From Cystobacter fuscus DSM 2262 (GTDB lineage Bacteria > Myxococcota > Myxococcia > Myxococcales > Myxococcaceae): 64,000 nucleotides of DNA. Both the position numbers and the translations under genes were made by a program. Each line of letters starts with the position of its first letter. Positions within the stretch are counted from its first letter, which is position 1. The stretch lies in the NCBI RefSeq assembly GCF_000335475.2, contig NZ_ANAH02000002.1, positions 20,736-84,735 on the forward strand. The letters run 5' to 3'. The notes under the pieces were generated by a model, which had not been told where the DNA came from, made no database searches, and saw only the letters and a list, made by a program, of their open reading frames with translations. This document shows positions 53,565 through 63,135 of the stretch, piece after piece.

Positions 53565-54136
53565 GGACGGGCCTCCTCGAAGCGGGTGATGGCCTCTTGC
53601 TGGCCGAGCAGGAACCCCAGCTCGTCCACTCCGTTCATCAGGCAGTAGCGGGCGAACGGATCCAGTGGGAAGGTCGCCTCCGTTCCATCCGCGAGCCGCA
53701 CCGTGCGGTGCTCCAGATCGATGCTCACCTCGGCGCCCGGCTCGGCCAGCAGGCGGCGGTGGAACCCGGCATCCACCCGCACTGGCAGCAGACCGTTCTT
53801 GACCGCGTTGTTGGAGAAGATGTCGGCGATGGAGGAACTGATGACCGCGCGGAAGCCCCAGTCCACCAGGGCCCACGGGGCATGCTCGCGCGAGGAGCCA
53901 CAGCCAAAGTTGTCACCCGCGACCAGCACCTGGGCGCCCCGGGCCTCCGGCTGCTCGAGGATGAAGTCCGGCCGGGGGCCTCCGTCGGGCTGGTAACGCC
54001 AGTCCGCGAAGAGCCAGCGGCCCAGGCCGGCGCGGTGGGTGATCTTCAGGAAACGAGCGGGGATGATCTGATCGGTGTCGATGTTCTGCCGCGCCAGGAC
54101 GACGGTGCGCGAGCGCAATGTGCGGAACGGTTCCAT
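53561..54136 (-). CDS. leuD: 3-isopropylmalate dehydratase small subunit
   Basis: A 191-residue protein. [14 protein letters not shown] and [20 protein letters not shown] are the LeuD signatures that bind substrate next to the cluster held by LeuC. It pairs with LeuC to isomerise 2- to 3-isopropylmalate. It starts 5 bases after leuC and overlaps leuB, so it is translationally coupled on both sides. Length and order are standard for the two-subunit enzyme. Confidence 0.97.
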   Translation of the reverse strand: MEPFRTLRSRTVVLARQNIDTDQIIPARFLKITHRAGLGRWLFADWRYQPDGGPRPDFILEQPEARGAQVLVAGDNFGCGSSREHAPWALVDWGFRAVISSSIADIFSNNAVKNGLLPVRVDAGFHRRLLAEPGAEVSIDLEHRTVRLADGTEATFPLDPFARYCLMNGVDELGFLLGQQEAITRFEEARP

Positions 54137-54141
54137 GGGCT

Positions 54142-55572
54142 TCACCTCAAGAGCTCGCGGGGATCGGTGACCTGTCCGGTGACGGCGGCGGCGGCGGCGG
54201 TCAGGGGACTGGCCAGGAAGGTCCGGCTGCCCTTGCCCTGCCGCCCCTCGAAGTTGCGATTGCTGGTGCTCACCACGTACTGGCCAGGCTTCGCCTGATC
54301 CCCGTTCATGGCGATGCACATCGAGCAGCCGGGCTCCCGCCATTCCGCGCCCGCCTCGCGGAAGATGTCGTGCAGCCCCTCGGATTCCGCCGCCCGCTTG
54401 ATCTCCTGGGAGCCTGGCACCACGAGCGTGCGCACGCGGGAGTCCACCTTGCGCCCACGCAGGACATGGGCCGCGGCGCGCAGGTCCGACAGCCGCGAGT
54501 TGGTGCAGCTGCCGATGAACACCACGTCGATGGGCTGGCCGAGCAGGCGTTGTCCCGGCGTCAGCCCCATGTAGCGCAGCGCACGCTCCAGCGAGTCGCG
54601 GGCGCTCGCATCCGTGAGTTGGTGGGGAGCGGGCACGGTCCCGGTGACGGGAATCCCCATGCCGGGATGGGTCCCGTACGTGAGCATCGGCTCGAGCGCG
54701 TCGGCATCCAGCGTCACCGCCGCGTCATAGGTGGCGCCCGGATCCGAGGGCAGCGTGCGCCAGTGCGCCACCGCCCTGTCCCAAGCTTCTCCTCGGGGAG
54801 CGCGCGGGCGGCGGGCGAGGTACTCGAAGGTGGTGTCGTCCGGGGCGATGAGACCCGCGCGCGCGCCGGCCTCGATGGACATGTTGCACACCGTCATCCG
54901 CTCTTCCATGGAGAGGCCGCGGATGGCGCTTCCCGTGTACTCGAGCACGTGTCCCGTGCCACCGCCCACCCCTATCCTGGCGATGATGCCCAGGATGATG
55001 TCCTTGGCGCTCACGCCCGGGCGGAGGCGGCCCTCCACGCGAACCTCCATCGTCTTCGGCCGGCGCTGCAGCAGGCACTGGGTGGCCAGGACATGCCCCA
55101 CCTCGCTGGTGCCGATGCCGAAGGCCAGCGCGCCGAAGGCACCGTGGGTGCTGGTGTGGCTGTCGCCACACACGATGGTGGAGCCGGGCAGCGTCAGGCC
55201 GAGCTCGGGTCCGATGACGTGGACGATGCCCTGCCGCTCGGTGCCCAGCGCGTGCAGTTCCACGCCGAACTCGCGGCAATTGTCCTCCAACTGGGAGAGC
55301 TGCGCCGCCGCCTCCGCGTCCGCCATGGGGAAGCGCCCTTGTGCATCCCGAGGGAGGGTCGGGGTGGAGTGGTCCATGGTGGCGACGGTCTGCTCGGGTC
55401 GCCGCACGCGCAGGCCCCGCTCGCGCAGCAGGCTGAAGGCCTGGGGGGAAGTCACCTCGTGCACCAGGTGGAGATCCACGTAGAGGACCGCCGGGGTCTC
55501 GGTCGTCTCCGGCTGGACGAGGTGGGACTCCCAGATCTTCTGGAACAGGTTTCGGGGTCCAGGAGGGTTCAT
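54142..55572 (-). CDS. leuC: 3-isopropylmalate dehydratase large subunit
   Basis: A 476-residue aconitase-family protein. The [4Fe-4S] cysteines are in IGSCTNSR and [11 protein letters not shown]. The early [15 protein letters not shown] segment with [20 protein letters not shown] confirms the family. It forms a heterodimer with LeuD. It begins one base after leuA ends, which suggests very tight coupling. Nothing unusual was seen in length or motifs. Confidence 0.97.
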   Translation of the reverse strand: MNPPGPRNLFQKIWESHLVQPETTETPAVLYVDLHLVHEVTSPQAFSLLRERGLRVRRPEQTVATMDHSTPTLPRDAQGRFPMADAEAAAQLSQLEDNCREFGVELHALGTERQGIVHVIGPELGLTLPGSTIVCGDSHTSTHGAFGALAFGIGTSEVGHVLATQCLLQRRPKTMEVRVEGRLRPGVSAKDIILGIIARIGVGGGTGHVLEYTGSAIRGLSMEERMTVCNMSIEAGARAGLIAPDDTTFEYLARRPRAPRGEAWDRAVAHWRTLPSDPGATYDAAVTLDADALEPMLTYGTHPGMGIPVTGTVPAPHQLTDASARDSLERALRYMGLTPGQRLLGQPIDVVFIGSCTNSRLSDLRAAAHVLRGRKVDSRVRTLVVPGSQEIKRAAESEGLHDIFREAGAEWREPGCSMCIAMNGDQAKPGQYVVSTSNRNFEGRQGKGSRTFLASPLTAAAAAVTGQVTDPRELLR

Positions 55573-55573
55573 G

Positions 55574-57154
55574 TCACGCGCTCACTTCCATGGCGGGGAC
55601 GTCGTGGCTGGAGACGGGGAGGGGGGTCGTGGCGTGGGCCGCCCGGTTGAGGGCTTCGAGCAGGGCCCGGGCGCTCGCGACGATGATGTCGGTGCTCACG
55701 GCCCGGCCGCGGAAGCGGCGGGTGCCGGATTCCACCTCCAGGTCGACATGCCCCTGGGCATCCTCGCCGTCGGTGACGCTCGTCACCTGGTAGTGGCACA
55801 GGCGGACCTGCTGGCCGGTGATGCGCTCCACGGCCTTGAAGACGGCGTCCACGGGCCCATCGCCGCACGCGGCATCGCGGACCCGGCGCCCATCGGAGTG
55901 CTCGAGGCAGACGGTGGCCGAGGGGACGGTCCCCACCCCGGACACACAGCTGAGCGTCTCCAACTTCCAGGCCGGCTGCTCCCGAGGGCCCATGAACCCC
56001 TGGAGGAGTGCCTCCAGGTCCGCGTCGAAGACCTCCTTCTTGTGATCCGCCAACCGCTTGAACTCCTCGAACAGCTTGTCGATCTGCGGACCGTCGAGCT
56101 GGTAGCCGAGCTCCTTCACCCGCTGGCGCAGCACGTGGCGGCCGCTGTGCTTGCCCAGCACCAGGCTGTTGCCGGTGAACCCCACGTCCTCGGCGCGCAT
56201 GATCTCGTAGGTGCCCCGGTGCATCAGGACTCCGTGCTGATGGATGCCCGCCTCGTGGGCGAAGGCGTTCTGCCCCACCACCGCCTTGTTGCGCTGGACC
56301 TGCAGGCCCGTGACGTTGGAGAGCAACCGGCTGGTGGGGTAGAGGCGCTCGGTGCGGATGCCGGTCCGCACACCGAAGAAGTCATGGCGCGTGCGCAGGG
56401 CCATCACCACCTCCTCCAGGGCGCAGTTGCCCGCCCGCTCGCCGATGCCATTGATGGTGCACTCCACCTGCCGCGCGCCTTCCACCACCGCGGCCAGACT
56501 GTTGGCCACCGCCAGCCCGAGGTCGTTGTGGCAGTGGACGCTCAGCACGACGCGCTCGATGCCGCGCACGTGGCGCCGCAGGTACGCGATGAGGGAGGCG
56601 TACTGGGCGGGCATCGCGTAGCCCACCGTGTCCGGAATGTTGACCGTGGTGGCGCCGGCCTCGATGACGCGCTCCACCACCTCGGCGAGGAACTCGGGCT
56701 CGGTGCGCACCGCGTCCTCGGCGGAGAACTGCACGTCCTCGAAGCGCTCGCGCGCGTAACGCACGGCCTCCACGGCGCGCTGGAGGACCTCCGCCTGGTT
56801 CATCTTCAGCTTGAACTCGCGGTGGAGCGGACTGGTGGCGAGGAAGACGTGGAGGCGCCGGCGCTCGGCCACGCGAAGGGCTTCCCACGTGCGGTCGATG
56901 TCCTCCCGGTTGGCACGGGCCAGGGCGCACAGCGTGGGGCCCTCGACCCGCCCGGCCACGGTGGCCACGGCCTCGAAGTCTCCTTGCGAAGCGACCGGAA
57001 ATCCAAGCTCGATGATGTCCACCCCGAGGTCTCGAAGCGCGAGTGCCACCTGTAGCTTCTGCGCCACGTTCATGCTGGCGCCGGGCGACTGCTCGCCGTC
57101 GCGCAGGGTGGTGTCGAAGATGATGACGCGCTCCTTCGTGCTCTCCGTACTCAT
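55574..57154 (-). CDS. leuA: 2-isopropylmalate synthase
   Basis: A 526-residue protein. The catalytic TIM barrel has [13 protein letters not shown], with [19 protein letters not shown] as the metal-binding HxH motif and [13 protein letters not shown] beyond. The C-terminal regulatory domain (about 395-510) is present, so leucine feedback control is expected. It condenses 3-methyl-2-oxobutanoate with acetyl-CoA, the first committed leucine step. It follows ilvE by 31 bases. Confidence 0.97.
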   Translation of the reverse strand: MSTESTKERVIIFDTTLRDGEQSPGASMNVAQKLQVALALRDLGVDIIELGFPVASQGDFEAVATVAGRVEGPTLCALARANREDIDRTWEALRVAERRRLHVFLATSPLHREFKLKMNQAEVLQRAVEAVRYARERFEDVQFSAEDAVRTEPEFLAEVVERVIEAGATTVNIPDTVGYAMPAQYASLIAYLRRHVRGIERVVLSVHCHNDLGLAVANSLAAVVEGARQVECTINGIGERAGNCALEEVVMALRTRHDFFGVRTGIRTERLYPTSRLLSNVTGLQVQRNKAVVGQNAFAHEAGIHQHGVLMHRGTYEIMRAEDVGFTGNSLVLGKHSGRHVLRQRVKELGYQLDGPQIDKLFEEFKRLADHKKEVFDADLEALLQGFMGPREQPAWKLETLSCVSGVGTVPSATVCLEHSDGRRVRDAACGDGPVDAVFKAVERITGQQVRLCHYQVTSVTDGEDAQGHVDLEVESGTRRFRGRAVSTDIIVASARALLEALNRAAHATTPLPVSSHDVPAMEVSA

Positions 57155-57185
57155 CCGTTCGCCTCTTCTCCTGTTCGGGGAACCG

Positions 57186-58106
57186 CTACCTGCCGGATAC
57201 GTAGGTCAACCACTCCGCGGCGCGAGGCAGCTCGCCACGCACGGACGCGTGATAGGCCCGTTGAATCTTCTGGGTGATGGGGCCGGTGCGGCCGCTTCCG
57301 ATGGTGCGGAAGTCGATCTCCCGCAGGCCGATGACCTCGGCGGCCGTTCCGGTGACGAAGACCTCGTCGGCCGTGTAGAGCTGATCGCGAGAGATGGGCT
57401 GGGCGCTGACCTCCAGGCCCATCTCGCGAGCCAGGATCATCACCGTGTCCCGGGTGATGCCCTCGAGGATCTGCCCCTCGGGCGGCGTCATCACCCGGTT
57501 GCCCCGGACGATGAAGATGTTCTCGCCGGTGCACTCGGCCACCATGCCCTGCGTGTCCAGCATGATCGCCTCGTCGAACCCCAGGCGGACCGACTCCGTC
57601 TTGGCGAGCACCGAGTTGGGGTAGTTCCCCGCGACCTTCGACTTGGTCATCACCACGTTGGGGTGGTGACGGGTGAAGGAGGAGACGTTGGCGCGCACGC
57701 CCTTCTCCGCGGCCTCCGCGCCGAGGTAGGCGTTCCAGGACCACACGGCGATGCCCACGTGCGCCTGGCCGTTGTCGATGTTGAGGTTCCACCCTCCGCC
57801 ACCGAGGTAGAGCAGCGGGCGGATGTAGCATTCCTCATGGCCATTGGCCCGGACCGTCTCCTGGCAGGCCTCGATGAGCTGTCCCACGCTGAAGGGCAGC
57901 TCACGCCAGCCGAGGATCGTCGCGGACCTGTGGAGCCGCTCGATGTGCTCGCGAAGACGGAAGATCGCGGGCCCCTTCGCCGTCCGGTAGCAGCGGATGC
58001 CCTCGAACACCGCCATGCCGTAGTGCGTGGCGGGCGTGAGGAAATTCATCTGCGCCTCGGCGGCGGCCACCAGCTTCCCGTTCATCCAGATGTGCTTGCA
58101 ATCCAT
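57186..58106 (-). CDS. ilvE: branched-chain amino acid aminotransferase
   Basis: A 306-residue class IV aminotransferase. THYGMAVFEGIRCYRT and the PLP Lys in TKSKVAGNYPNSVLAK are clear, followed by EGITRDTVMILA and FVTGTAAEV. It transfers the amino group in the last step of Leu, Ile and Val synthesis. The gap to ilvN upstream is 88 bases, the largest in the operon, with no terminator or promoter that I could support in it. Confidence 0.96.
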   Translation of the reverse strand: MDCKHIWMNGKLVAAAEAQMNFLTPATHYGMAVFEGIRCYRTAKGPAIFRLREHIERLHRSATILGWRELPFSVGQLIEACQETVRANGHEECYIRPLLYLGGGGWNLNIDNGQAHVGIAVWSWNAYLGAEAAEKGVRANVSSFTRHHPNVVMTKSKVAGNYPNSVLAKTESVRLGFDEAIMLDTQGMVAECTGENIFIVRGNRVMTPPEGQILEGITRDTVMILAREMGLEVSAQPISRDQLYTADEVFVTGTAAEVIGLREIDFRTIGSGRTGPITQKIQRAYHASVRGELPRAAEWLTYVSGR

Positions 58107-58194
58107 GCGTGCTGCCTCTTTGGGTAATACGAGGGGTTCTTCCTCACGCCTCGGGAGCGGAGGGAGCTACTGAGTTGCCAAGGACAGGGTTCGT

Positions 58195-58734
58195 CTACGC
58201 CGCCTGCTCCGGGGGCGCCGCATCCAGCACGCCCGCGAGGGGAGAGCGGGCACCCCTCGCCATCGCGACGGCGCCGGTGCGCACCAGCTCGATGATTCCG
58301 GCGGGGCGTAGCACCTCGATGAGCCCGTCGATCTTGTCCGGCGTTCCGGTGAGCTCCACCACCAGCGCCGAGGGCGTCACATCGATGGCGCGCGCGCGGA
58401 ACACGTCGCAGACCTGCAGGACTTGTGAGCGGGTCTCCTCGGTGGCGTTCACCTTGAGGAGGGCCAGCTCGCGAACCAGCGGGCCCTGGTGCGTGACGTC
58501 CTCCACGTAGAGGACGTTGATGAGCTTGTAGAGATTGGCTTCCAGCAGACGCGCCTCGCGGTCATCCACCACCACCACCAGGGTGATGCGCGAGATGGCG
58601 GGACGCTCGGTGCGGGCCACCGTGAGCGAGTCGATGTTGTAGGCGCGGCGCCTGAAGAGCGAGATGACACGGTTGAGGACGCCCGGGCGATCCTCGACGT
58701 GAACGATGAAGGTCCGTTGATGGGATGGGCTCAT
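58195..58734 (-). CDS. ilvN: acetolactate synthase small (regulatory) subunit
   Basis: A 179-residue protein. The N-terminal ACT domain reads FIVHVEDRPGVLNRVISLF with the RRAYNIDSLTV segment, and the C-terminal regulatory part follows (LRPAGIIELVRTGAVAM). It binds the catalytic subunit and confers valine feedback inhibition. The length is closer to IlvH/IlvN of the longer type. It starts 12 bases after ilvB. The last 15 residues (after GAVAMARG) are an extra Ala/Pro tail. Confidence 0.95.
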   Translation of the reverse strand: MSPSHQRTFIVHVEDRPGVLNRVISLFRRRAYNIDSLTVARTERPAISRITLVVVVDDREARLLEANLYKLINVLYVEDVTHQGPLVRELALLKVNATEETRSQVLQVCDVFRARAIDVTPSALVVELTGTPDKIDGLIEVLRPAGIIELVRTGAVAMARGARSPLAGVLDAAPPEQAA

Positions 58735-58746
58735 GGCATTGGCTCC

Positions 58747-60573
58747 TCAGACGGCCCCGCTGCTCCACGGAGAGATCGCGCAGACCTCGCTGTCGTCCTG
58801 GGGGCGGCGGATCATCTCGTCGAGGTCCGCGCCCGAGGGGACCATGGGGTAGACGCTGTCCTCCTGCTCCACCCTGAAGTCGATGACGGTGGTGCATGGA
58901 CTGGCCCGCGCCTGGGCCACCGCCTCCGGAATCTGCTCCCGCCGGGTGACGCGCAGGCCGCTCAATCCGTGTGCCTCGGCGAGCTTCACGAAGTCCGGGT
59001 TGAGCAAGGGGGTGGCGGTGTAGCGGTTCTCATAGAAGAACTGCTGCAACTGCCGCACCATGCCGAGATAGCCATTGTTGATGATGGCCACGTGGAGCTT
59101 GATGCCTTCCTGGGCACAGGTCGACAGCTCGGCCGCCGACATCTGGAAGCCACCGTCGCCCACCACCACCCAGACCTCCTCGCCTGGCTGGGCGAGGCGT
59201 GCGCCCATCGCGGCGGGCAGGGCGAAGCCCATGGTCCCCAACCCCCCGGAGGTGATGAGTTGCCGCGGGCGCTCATGCCGGTAGTACTGGGCCTCCCACA
59301 TCTGATGCTGACCCACGTCGGTGACCATGAGGGCCTTGCCCCGGGTCAGCCACCACAGATCATGGATGACGTGAGCCGCGTGGAGCCTGCCGTTGTGAGG
59401 CATGTACTGGATGTCTCGCGCCGCCGAGCTGCTCTTCAGGGCTTGGATGTGCTGCACCCAGGGGGTGCAGGTGCGCTGCGCGATGCGGGGAATCAGGTCC
59501 GTGAGCGTCCGGCGCAACTCCCCCGCCAGCGCGACGTCCACCTGGACATTCTTGTTGAGCTCGGAGGGATCGATCTCCACGTGGATCTTCCGCGCCTTGC
59601 GCGCATACGTCTTCAGGTTGCCGGTCACCCGGTCGTCGAAGCGCATGCCCAGGGCAATCAGGAGATCGGACTCCTGGATGGCGGTGTTGACCCAGGCCTC
59701 CCCGTGCATGCCCATCATCCCGAGGCTGAGCCGGTGCGTCGCCGGAAAGCCGCCCAGGCCGAGCAGCGTGCTGGCCACCGGAATGCCCGTCTTCTCCACC
59801 AGCTCCATCAGCTGCGCCGAGGCCTCGGCCTTGATGATGCCGTGACCGGCGAAGATGAGCGGCCGCTCGGCCGCGGCGATGAGCTCGGCGGCGCGAGTCA
59901 GGTCCTCCGCTGACGGGTGGTGCGCGGGGCGATGGCCGGGCAGCCGCACGGGCCGTGGCCGGGACTCGATGGCGGCGCTGGCCTGCTGCGCATCCTTGGT
60001 GATGTCCACGAGCACGGGCCCGGGACGGCCCGAGCGCGCGATGAAGAAGGCTTCCCGGAGGGTGGGCGCGATGTCCTCGGCTCGCGTCACCAGATAATTG
60101 TGCTTGGTGATGGGGAGGGTGACTCCGGTGATGTCGAGCTCCTGGAAGGCGTCACTGCCCAACAGCGAGGAGGAGACCTGTCCGGTAATACAGACGAGGG
60201 GAGAGGAATCCAGCATCGCGGTGGCGATTCCCGTCACCAGATTGGTGGCCCCCGGACCCGAGGTGGCCAGACACACACCGACCTTCCCCGAGGCGCGCGC
60301 ATAACCATCCGCCATGTGTGCCGCCCCCTGCTCATGGCGCACGAGAACGTGGCGGATCGGACGCTGATGCAAGGCATTGTAGATGGGCATGATGGCCCCG
60401 CCCGGGTAGCCAAAGACGACGTCGACTCCCTCGCTGGCGAGGACATCCCAGACGATTTCGGCTCCGGTTTTCTTGGCCGTGCTCCTGGCGTATTCCGGAG
60501 CGGCGCCACCCGGGGAATCACCTTGCCCCGTGGGCGCCTGCTCTCTCTTGGGGCTTGTGCCAGCTGTCGTCAT
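58747..60573 (-). CDS. ilvB: acetolactate synthase large subunit
   Basis: A 608-residue thiamine-diphosphate enzyme. VFGYPGGAIMPIYNAL and the activating Glu in RHEQGAAHMADGYARASG start it. The FAD region (GRPGPVLVDITKD) and the ThDP motif GDGGFQMSAAELSTC through NNGYLGMVRQ complete the fold. It makes acetolactate and acetohydroxybutyrate, the first common step. The ATG at 60573 has GGAG 6 bases upstream; a GTG at 60594 is an alternative. About 35 extra residues precede the family start. An attenuator and leader peptide lie immediately upstream. Confidence 0.97.
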   Translation of the reverse strand: MTTAGTSPKREQAPTGQGDSPGGAAPEYARSTAKKTGAEIVWDVLASEGVDVVFGYPGGAIMPIYNALHQRPIRHVLVRHEQGAAHMADGYARASGKVGVCLATSGPGATNLVTGIATAMLDSSPLVCITGQVSSSLLGSDAFQELDITGVTLPITKHNYLVTRAEDIAPTLREAFFIARSGRPGPVLVDITKDAQQASAAIESRPRPVRLPGHRPAHHPSAEDLTRAAELIAAAERPLIFAGHGIIKAEASAQLMELVEKTGIPVASTLLGLGGFPATHRLSLGMMGMHGEAWVNTAIQESDLLIALGMRFDDRVTGNLKTYARKARKIHVEIDPSELNKNVQVDVALAGELRRTLTDLIPRIAQRTCTPWVQHIQALKSSSAARDIQYMPHNGRLHAAHVIHDLWWLTRGKALMVTDVGQHQMWEAQYYRHERPRQLITSGGLGTMGFALPAAMGARLAQPGEEVWVVVGDGGFQMSAAELSTCAQEGIKLHVAIINNGYLGMVRQLQQFFYENRYTATPLLNPDFVKLAEAHGLSGLRVTRREQIPEAVAQARASPCTTVIDFRVEQEDSVYPMVPSGADLDEMIRRPQDDSEVCAISPWSSGAV

Positions 60574-60611
60574 TGCGTCTCCACTGCGAACCACGAGGGT
60601 TGAGGACGCCG

Positions 60612-60658
60612 AAAAACGAGAAGCCCCGCCTCCGTTTCCGGGGGCGGGGCTTCTCGTT
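60612..60658 (-). terminator. intrinsic terminator (attenuator) before ilvB
   Basis: On the minus strand, 16-base arms AACGAGAAGCCCCGCC and GGCGGGGCTTCTCGTT pair perfectly across a 12-base loop and are followed by TTTTT. The hairpin ends 39 bases before the ilvB start and begins 22 bases after the leader-peptide stop. Its 5' arm (60649-60656) is also complementary over 8 bases to 60707-60714 inside the leader peptide gene, giving an alternative antiterminator. Confidence 0.9.
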
Positions 60659-60680
60659 CAGGCCTGGATGCTCTCCAGTG

Positions 60681-60833
60681 TCAGAACGGTGGCCCGGCCC
60701 CCTGCGCGAGAAGCAGCGCAAGCAGCAGCACGGCTACCAGGACGACTACGAGCACCTCCACGACGAGCGAACGCACGCCACGGTTCGTCGCCGGGCGGAG
60801 GGTCAGCTCGAGGGTGGAGAGGGCGTTCGTCAT
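60681..60833 (-). CDS. ilv-leu operon leader peptide
   Basis: A 50-codon open frame beginning MTNALSTLELTLRPATNRGV and continuing with a run in which 17 of 22 residues (23-43 region) are Val or Leu, such as LVVVLVAVLLLALLLA, then QGAGPPF and a stop. It is too short and repetitive to be a folded enzyme, and lies directly upstream of a terminator and ilvB. Ribosome stalling at Val or Leu codons when charged tRNA is scarce would leave 60707-60714 free to pair with the terminator's 5' arm. Longer upstream starts exist in the same frame but lack good context. Confidence 0.85.
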   Translation of the reverse strand: MTNALSTLELTLRPATNRGVRSLVVEVLVVVLVAVLLLALLLAQGAGPPF

Positions 60834-60997
60834 GGTTCGTTCAGTCAGAGGTCCGCGAGCATGCACCCAATCGGCTACCAAAGGCAAATCAAAAAGAGAA
60901 GAAAGAGAGTCAGTCGAGTGCCCGTCACATTCATCCCCGTGGGATGACCTTTGATTTCTCAATCGAAAAACCTGCCCACGGCCCGTCGAACGCCACC

Positions 60998-61036
60998 CAG
61001 CTGACGCTTTCAGCTGACGCTTTCAGCTGACGCTGT
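60998..61036 (+). repeat. three tandem 13-base repeats
   Basis: CAGCTGACGCTTT is repeated three times in tandem, the last unit ending GT, followed by CAGC. The array touches the stop codon of the MocR-type gene (61036-61038). Otherwise the 200-base gap to the leader region is not remarkable. Confidence 0.85.
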
Positions 61037-62484
61037 CAGCGGGCACGTGCGAGTCGGCGCACCGCCTCGCGCAGCTCCATGGGGTTGAGCGAGGCGAAGC
61101 CCAGGCGGAACGCCTCCGGCCCCTGGCCCTCCAGCGCGAAGGAATGGCCGGCCGTCACGTGCACCCCCTCCGCACGCGCCCGCTCGGCCCACCCGCCCGC
61201 GTCGCCCCCGTCCCGGATGCGCACCCACAGGGCCAGCCCGCCAGCCGGCACCTCGAAGTCCACCTGGTCCTTCAGGGCCGTGCGCAGGGCCTCCGCGAGC
61301 GCGTCCCGGCGCGCGAGGTACTCACGGCGTGCGCGCCGGGCATGGCGTTGCAGCTCTCCCTCCTCCAGCAACTCGGCCACGGCGCGCTCGAGGGGGGCAT
61401 CCCCCTGGCGGTCCACCACCGCGCGCAGGGCGGCCAGTTGCCGCACCACCGGAGCGGGCGCGACGACGTAGCCGAGGCGCAACCCCGGAGCCATGAGCTT
61501 GGAGAGCGAGCCCACGTAGACGACGCTCCCCGAGCGGTCCGCGCTCGCCAGGGGAAGCACGGGGCGGCCCTCGTAGTGGTACTCGTGGTCGTAATCGTCC
61601 TCGACGACGGCCACCCCGGACTCCGCGGCCAGGCGCAGCAGCTCCACCCGGCGCGCGGCGGTGAGCGTGACGGTGGTGGGGTACTGGTGGTGCGGGGTGA
61701 CGAAGACAGCTCGCACGGGCCCCTGGGCGAGCAGCGTCCGCAGGGCGTCCACTCGCACGCCCTCGCCATCCACCGGGAGCCCCACCAACCGGGCGCCGGC
61801 GAGCCTCAGCGCGTCCCAGGCGGGCCGATAGCCGAGCGCATCCACCGCGACGACGTCCCCGGGGCGCACCAGGGCCTGGGCCACGAGGAAGAGGGCCATC
61901 TGACTGCCACGGGTGACGAGCACATCGTCCTCGCCCGCGGCCAGGCCGCGCGTCTCACTCAGCATGCGGGCCAGCGAGCCGCGCAGCAGTGGCTCGCCGC
62001 GCGCATCCCCCGCCCCGAGCGTCGTCCGGGCGCGTCCCGTGAGGACCCGGCGGAAGGCGCGTGCCAGGGCAAGGGAGGGGGCGAGTCGCACGTCCGGGGT
62101 CCCGTCATTGAAGATCAGCACCCCCCGCGCGGCGGATGCCGTCACTTCCTCCCATGCCCCTCGTGGCGCCTCGAGTGAGAAGGCGGGCTGCCGTGGCATC
62201 CGCTGCCTCGGTGCGCTGCCGAACCCCTTGGGCGTCTTCACCGGCAGGGTGGTGGAGACGAAGGTGCCGCGCGAGGGCTCCGCCGAGGCCCATCCCTGCT
62301 GGATGAGCTCGCGGTAGGCCGCATCCACGGTGTTGCGGTGGATGCCGAGCCGCTGCGCCATGGCGCGCGTGCCTGGCAGCGCGTCCCCTGGTGACAGGCG
62401 CCCTCGCTCGATGTCGCGCACGATGGCGCGCGCGAGCTGCACGAAGAGGGGGACGTCGGAAGCAGGGTCGACCTCGAGGTTCAT
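61036..62484 (-). CDS. MocR/PdxR-type transcriptional regulator (GntR plus aminotransferase-like domain)
   Basis: A 482-residue protein. The N-terminal winged helix (about 10-80) is GntR-like, with LPGTRAMAQRLGIHRNTVDA and GWASAEPSRGTFV. A linker leads to a class I aminotransferase-like fold: VTRGSQMALFLVAQALV, VVEDDYDHEYHYEG, and the PLP Lys in VGSLSKLMAPGLRLGY. MocR proteins are PLP-responsive regulators of vitamin B6, GABA, ectoine or amino-acid genes; the effector here is unknown. It is divergent from the cupin gene, with an inverted repeat between them. Confidence 0.93.
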   Translation of the reverse strand: MNLEVDPASDVPLFVQLARAIVRDIERGRLSPGDALPGTRAMAQRLGIHRNTVDAAYRELIQQGWASAEPSRGTFVSTTLPVKTPKGFGSAPRQRMPRQPAFSLEAPRGAWEEVTASAARGVLIFNDGTPDVRLAPSLALARAFRRVLTGRARTTLGAGDARGEPLLRGSLARMLSETRGLAAGEDDVLVTRGSQMALFLVAQALVRPGDVVAVDALGYRPAWDALRLAGARLVGLPVDGEGVRVDALRTLLAQGPVRAVFVTPHHQYPTTVTLTAARRVELLRLAAESGVAVVEDDYDHEYHYEGRPVLPLASADRSGSVVYVGSLSKLMAPGLRLGYVVAPAPVVRQLAALRAVVDRQGDAPLERAVAELLEEGELQRHARRARREYLARRDALAEALRTALKDQVDFEVPAGGLALWVRIRDGGDAGGWAERARAEGVHVTAGHSFALEGQGPEAFRLGFASLNPMELREAVRRLARAR

Positions 62485-62518
62485 CTTCCAGGAGCGGAGC
62501 ACCGGCCTAGTCTACTTC

Positions 62519-62551
62519 AACGAACCGGCACTTTCTGGGGTGCCGGTCGTT
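62519..62551. promoter_or_regulatory. inverted repeat in the MocR/cupin divergent promoter
   Basis: AACGAACCGGCAC and GTGCCGGTCGTT form an inverted repeat with an 8-base spacer (one base is missing in the right arm), 35 bases from the MocR start and about 80 bases before the cupin start. The position between a MocR gene and its divergent neighbour fits a MocR operator. Confidence 0.6.
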
Positions 62552-62629
62552 TTCTTATGTTCTGCCCGTGCCCGCCACCCGGAGAGCAACTCCTCCGGAC
62601 ACAACCGCGGCGGGCCCTTGGGAGACGCC

Positions 62630-63133
62630 ATGAACCAGACCGCTGAAACGAAGAAGAAGTACGAGTCCGCCGACTTCGACAAGACGCCGCCCCGCCCGCG
62701 CGTCGTCATGCCGGAGCGGCTGGCCCACCCGAATGTCGAGGATGCCGGCCGCAACGAGGGCTACTCGAAGGAGCGCAAGCACCCCGTCTTCTTCGTGGAC
62801 CTGCCCTCGCATGCCATCAGCATGACGATTGGTTGGCTGGAGCCCGGCCAGTCCTCCAACAAGCACCGCCACACCTACGAGACCATCCTCTACGTGCTGG
62901 AGGGGGAGGGGTACTCCGAGATCCAGGGCAAGCGCGTCCCCTGGAAGCAGGGTGACGCCGTCTACATCCCCGTGTGGGCGTGGCACAACCACGTCAACAC
63001 GCACCCGACGGGCCGTGCGCGCTACCTCGCCTGCGAGAACGCTCCCATGCTGCAGAACATGGGCGGCGTGGCGCTGCGCGAGGAGGTGGGTGAGAAGGGC
63101 CAGTCCCTGCTGCGCAACGGCGAGGAGGGTTGA
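62630..63133 (+). CDS. cupin-domain protein
   Basis: A 167-residue protein with GGGAG upstream. The cupin barrel has SSNKHRHTYETILYVLEGEG (metal-binding His, His and Glu) and VYIPVWAWHNHVNT with the second His motif. A short disordered N-terminus precedes it. Such single-domain cupins include dioxygenases, isomerases and sensors; I cannot assign a substrate. The stop is 2 bases before the start of the next gene, so the two act together, probably under control of the divergent MocR protein. Confidence 0.88.
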   Translation: MNQTAETKKKYESADFDKTPPRPRVVMPERLAHPNVEDAGRNEGYSKERKHPVFFVDLPSHAISMTIGWLEPGQSSNKHRHTYETILYVLEGEGYSEIQGKRVPWKQGDAVYIPVWAWHNHVNTHPTGRARYLACENAPMLQNMGGVALREEVGEKGQSLLRNGEEG

Positions 63134-63135
63134 CC

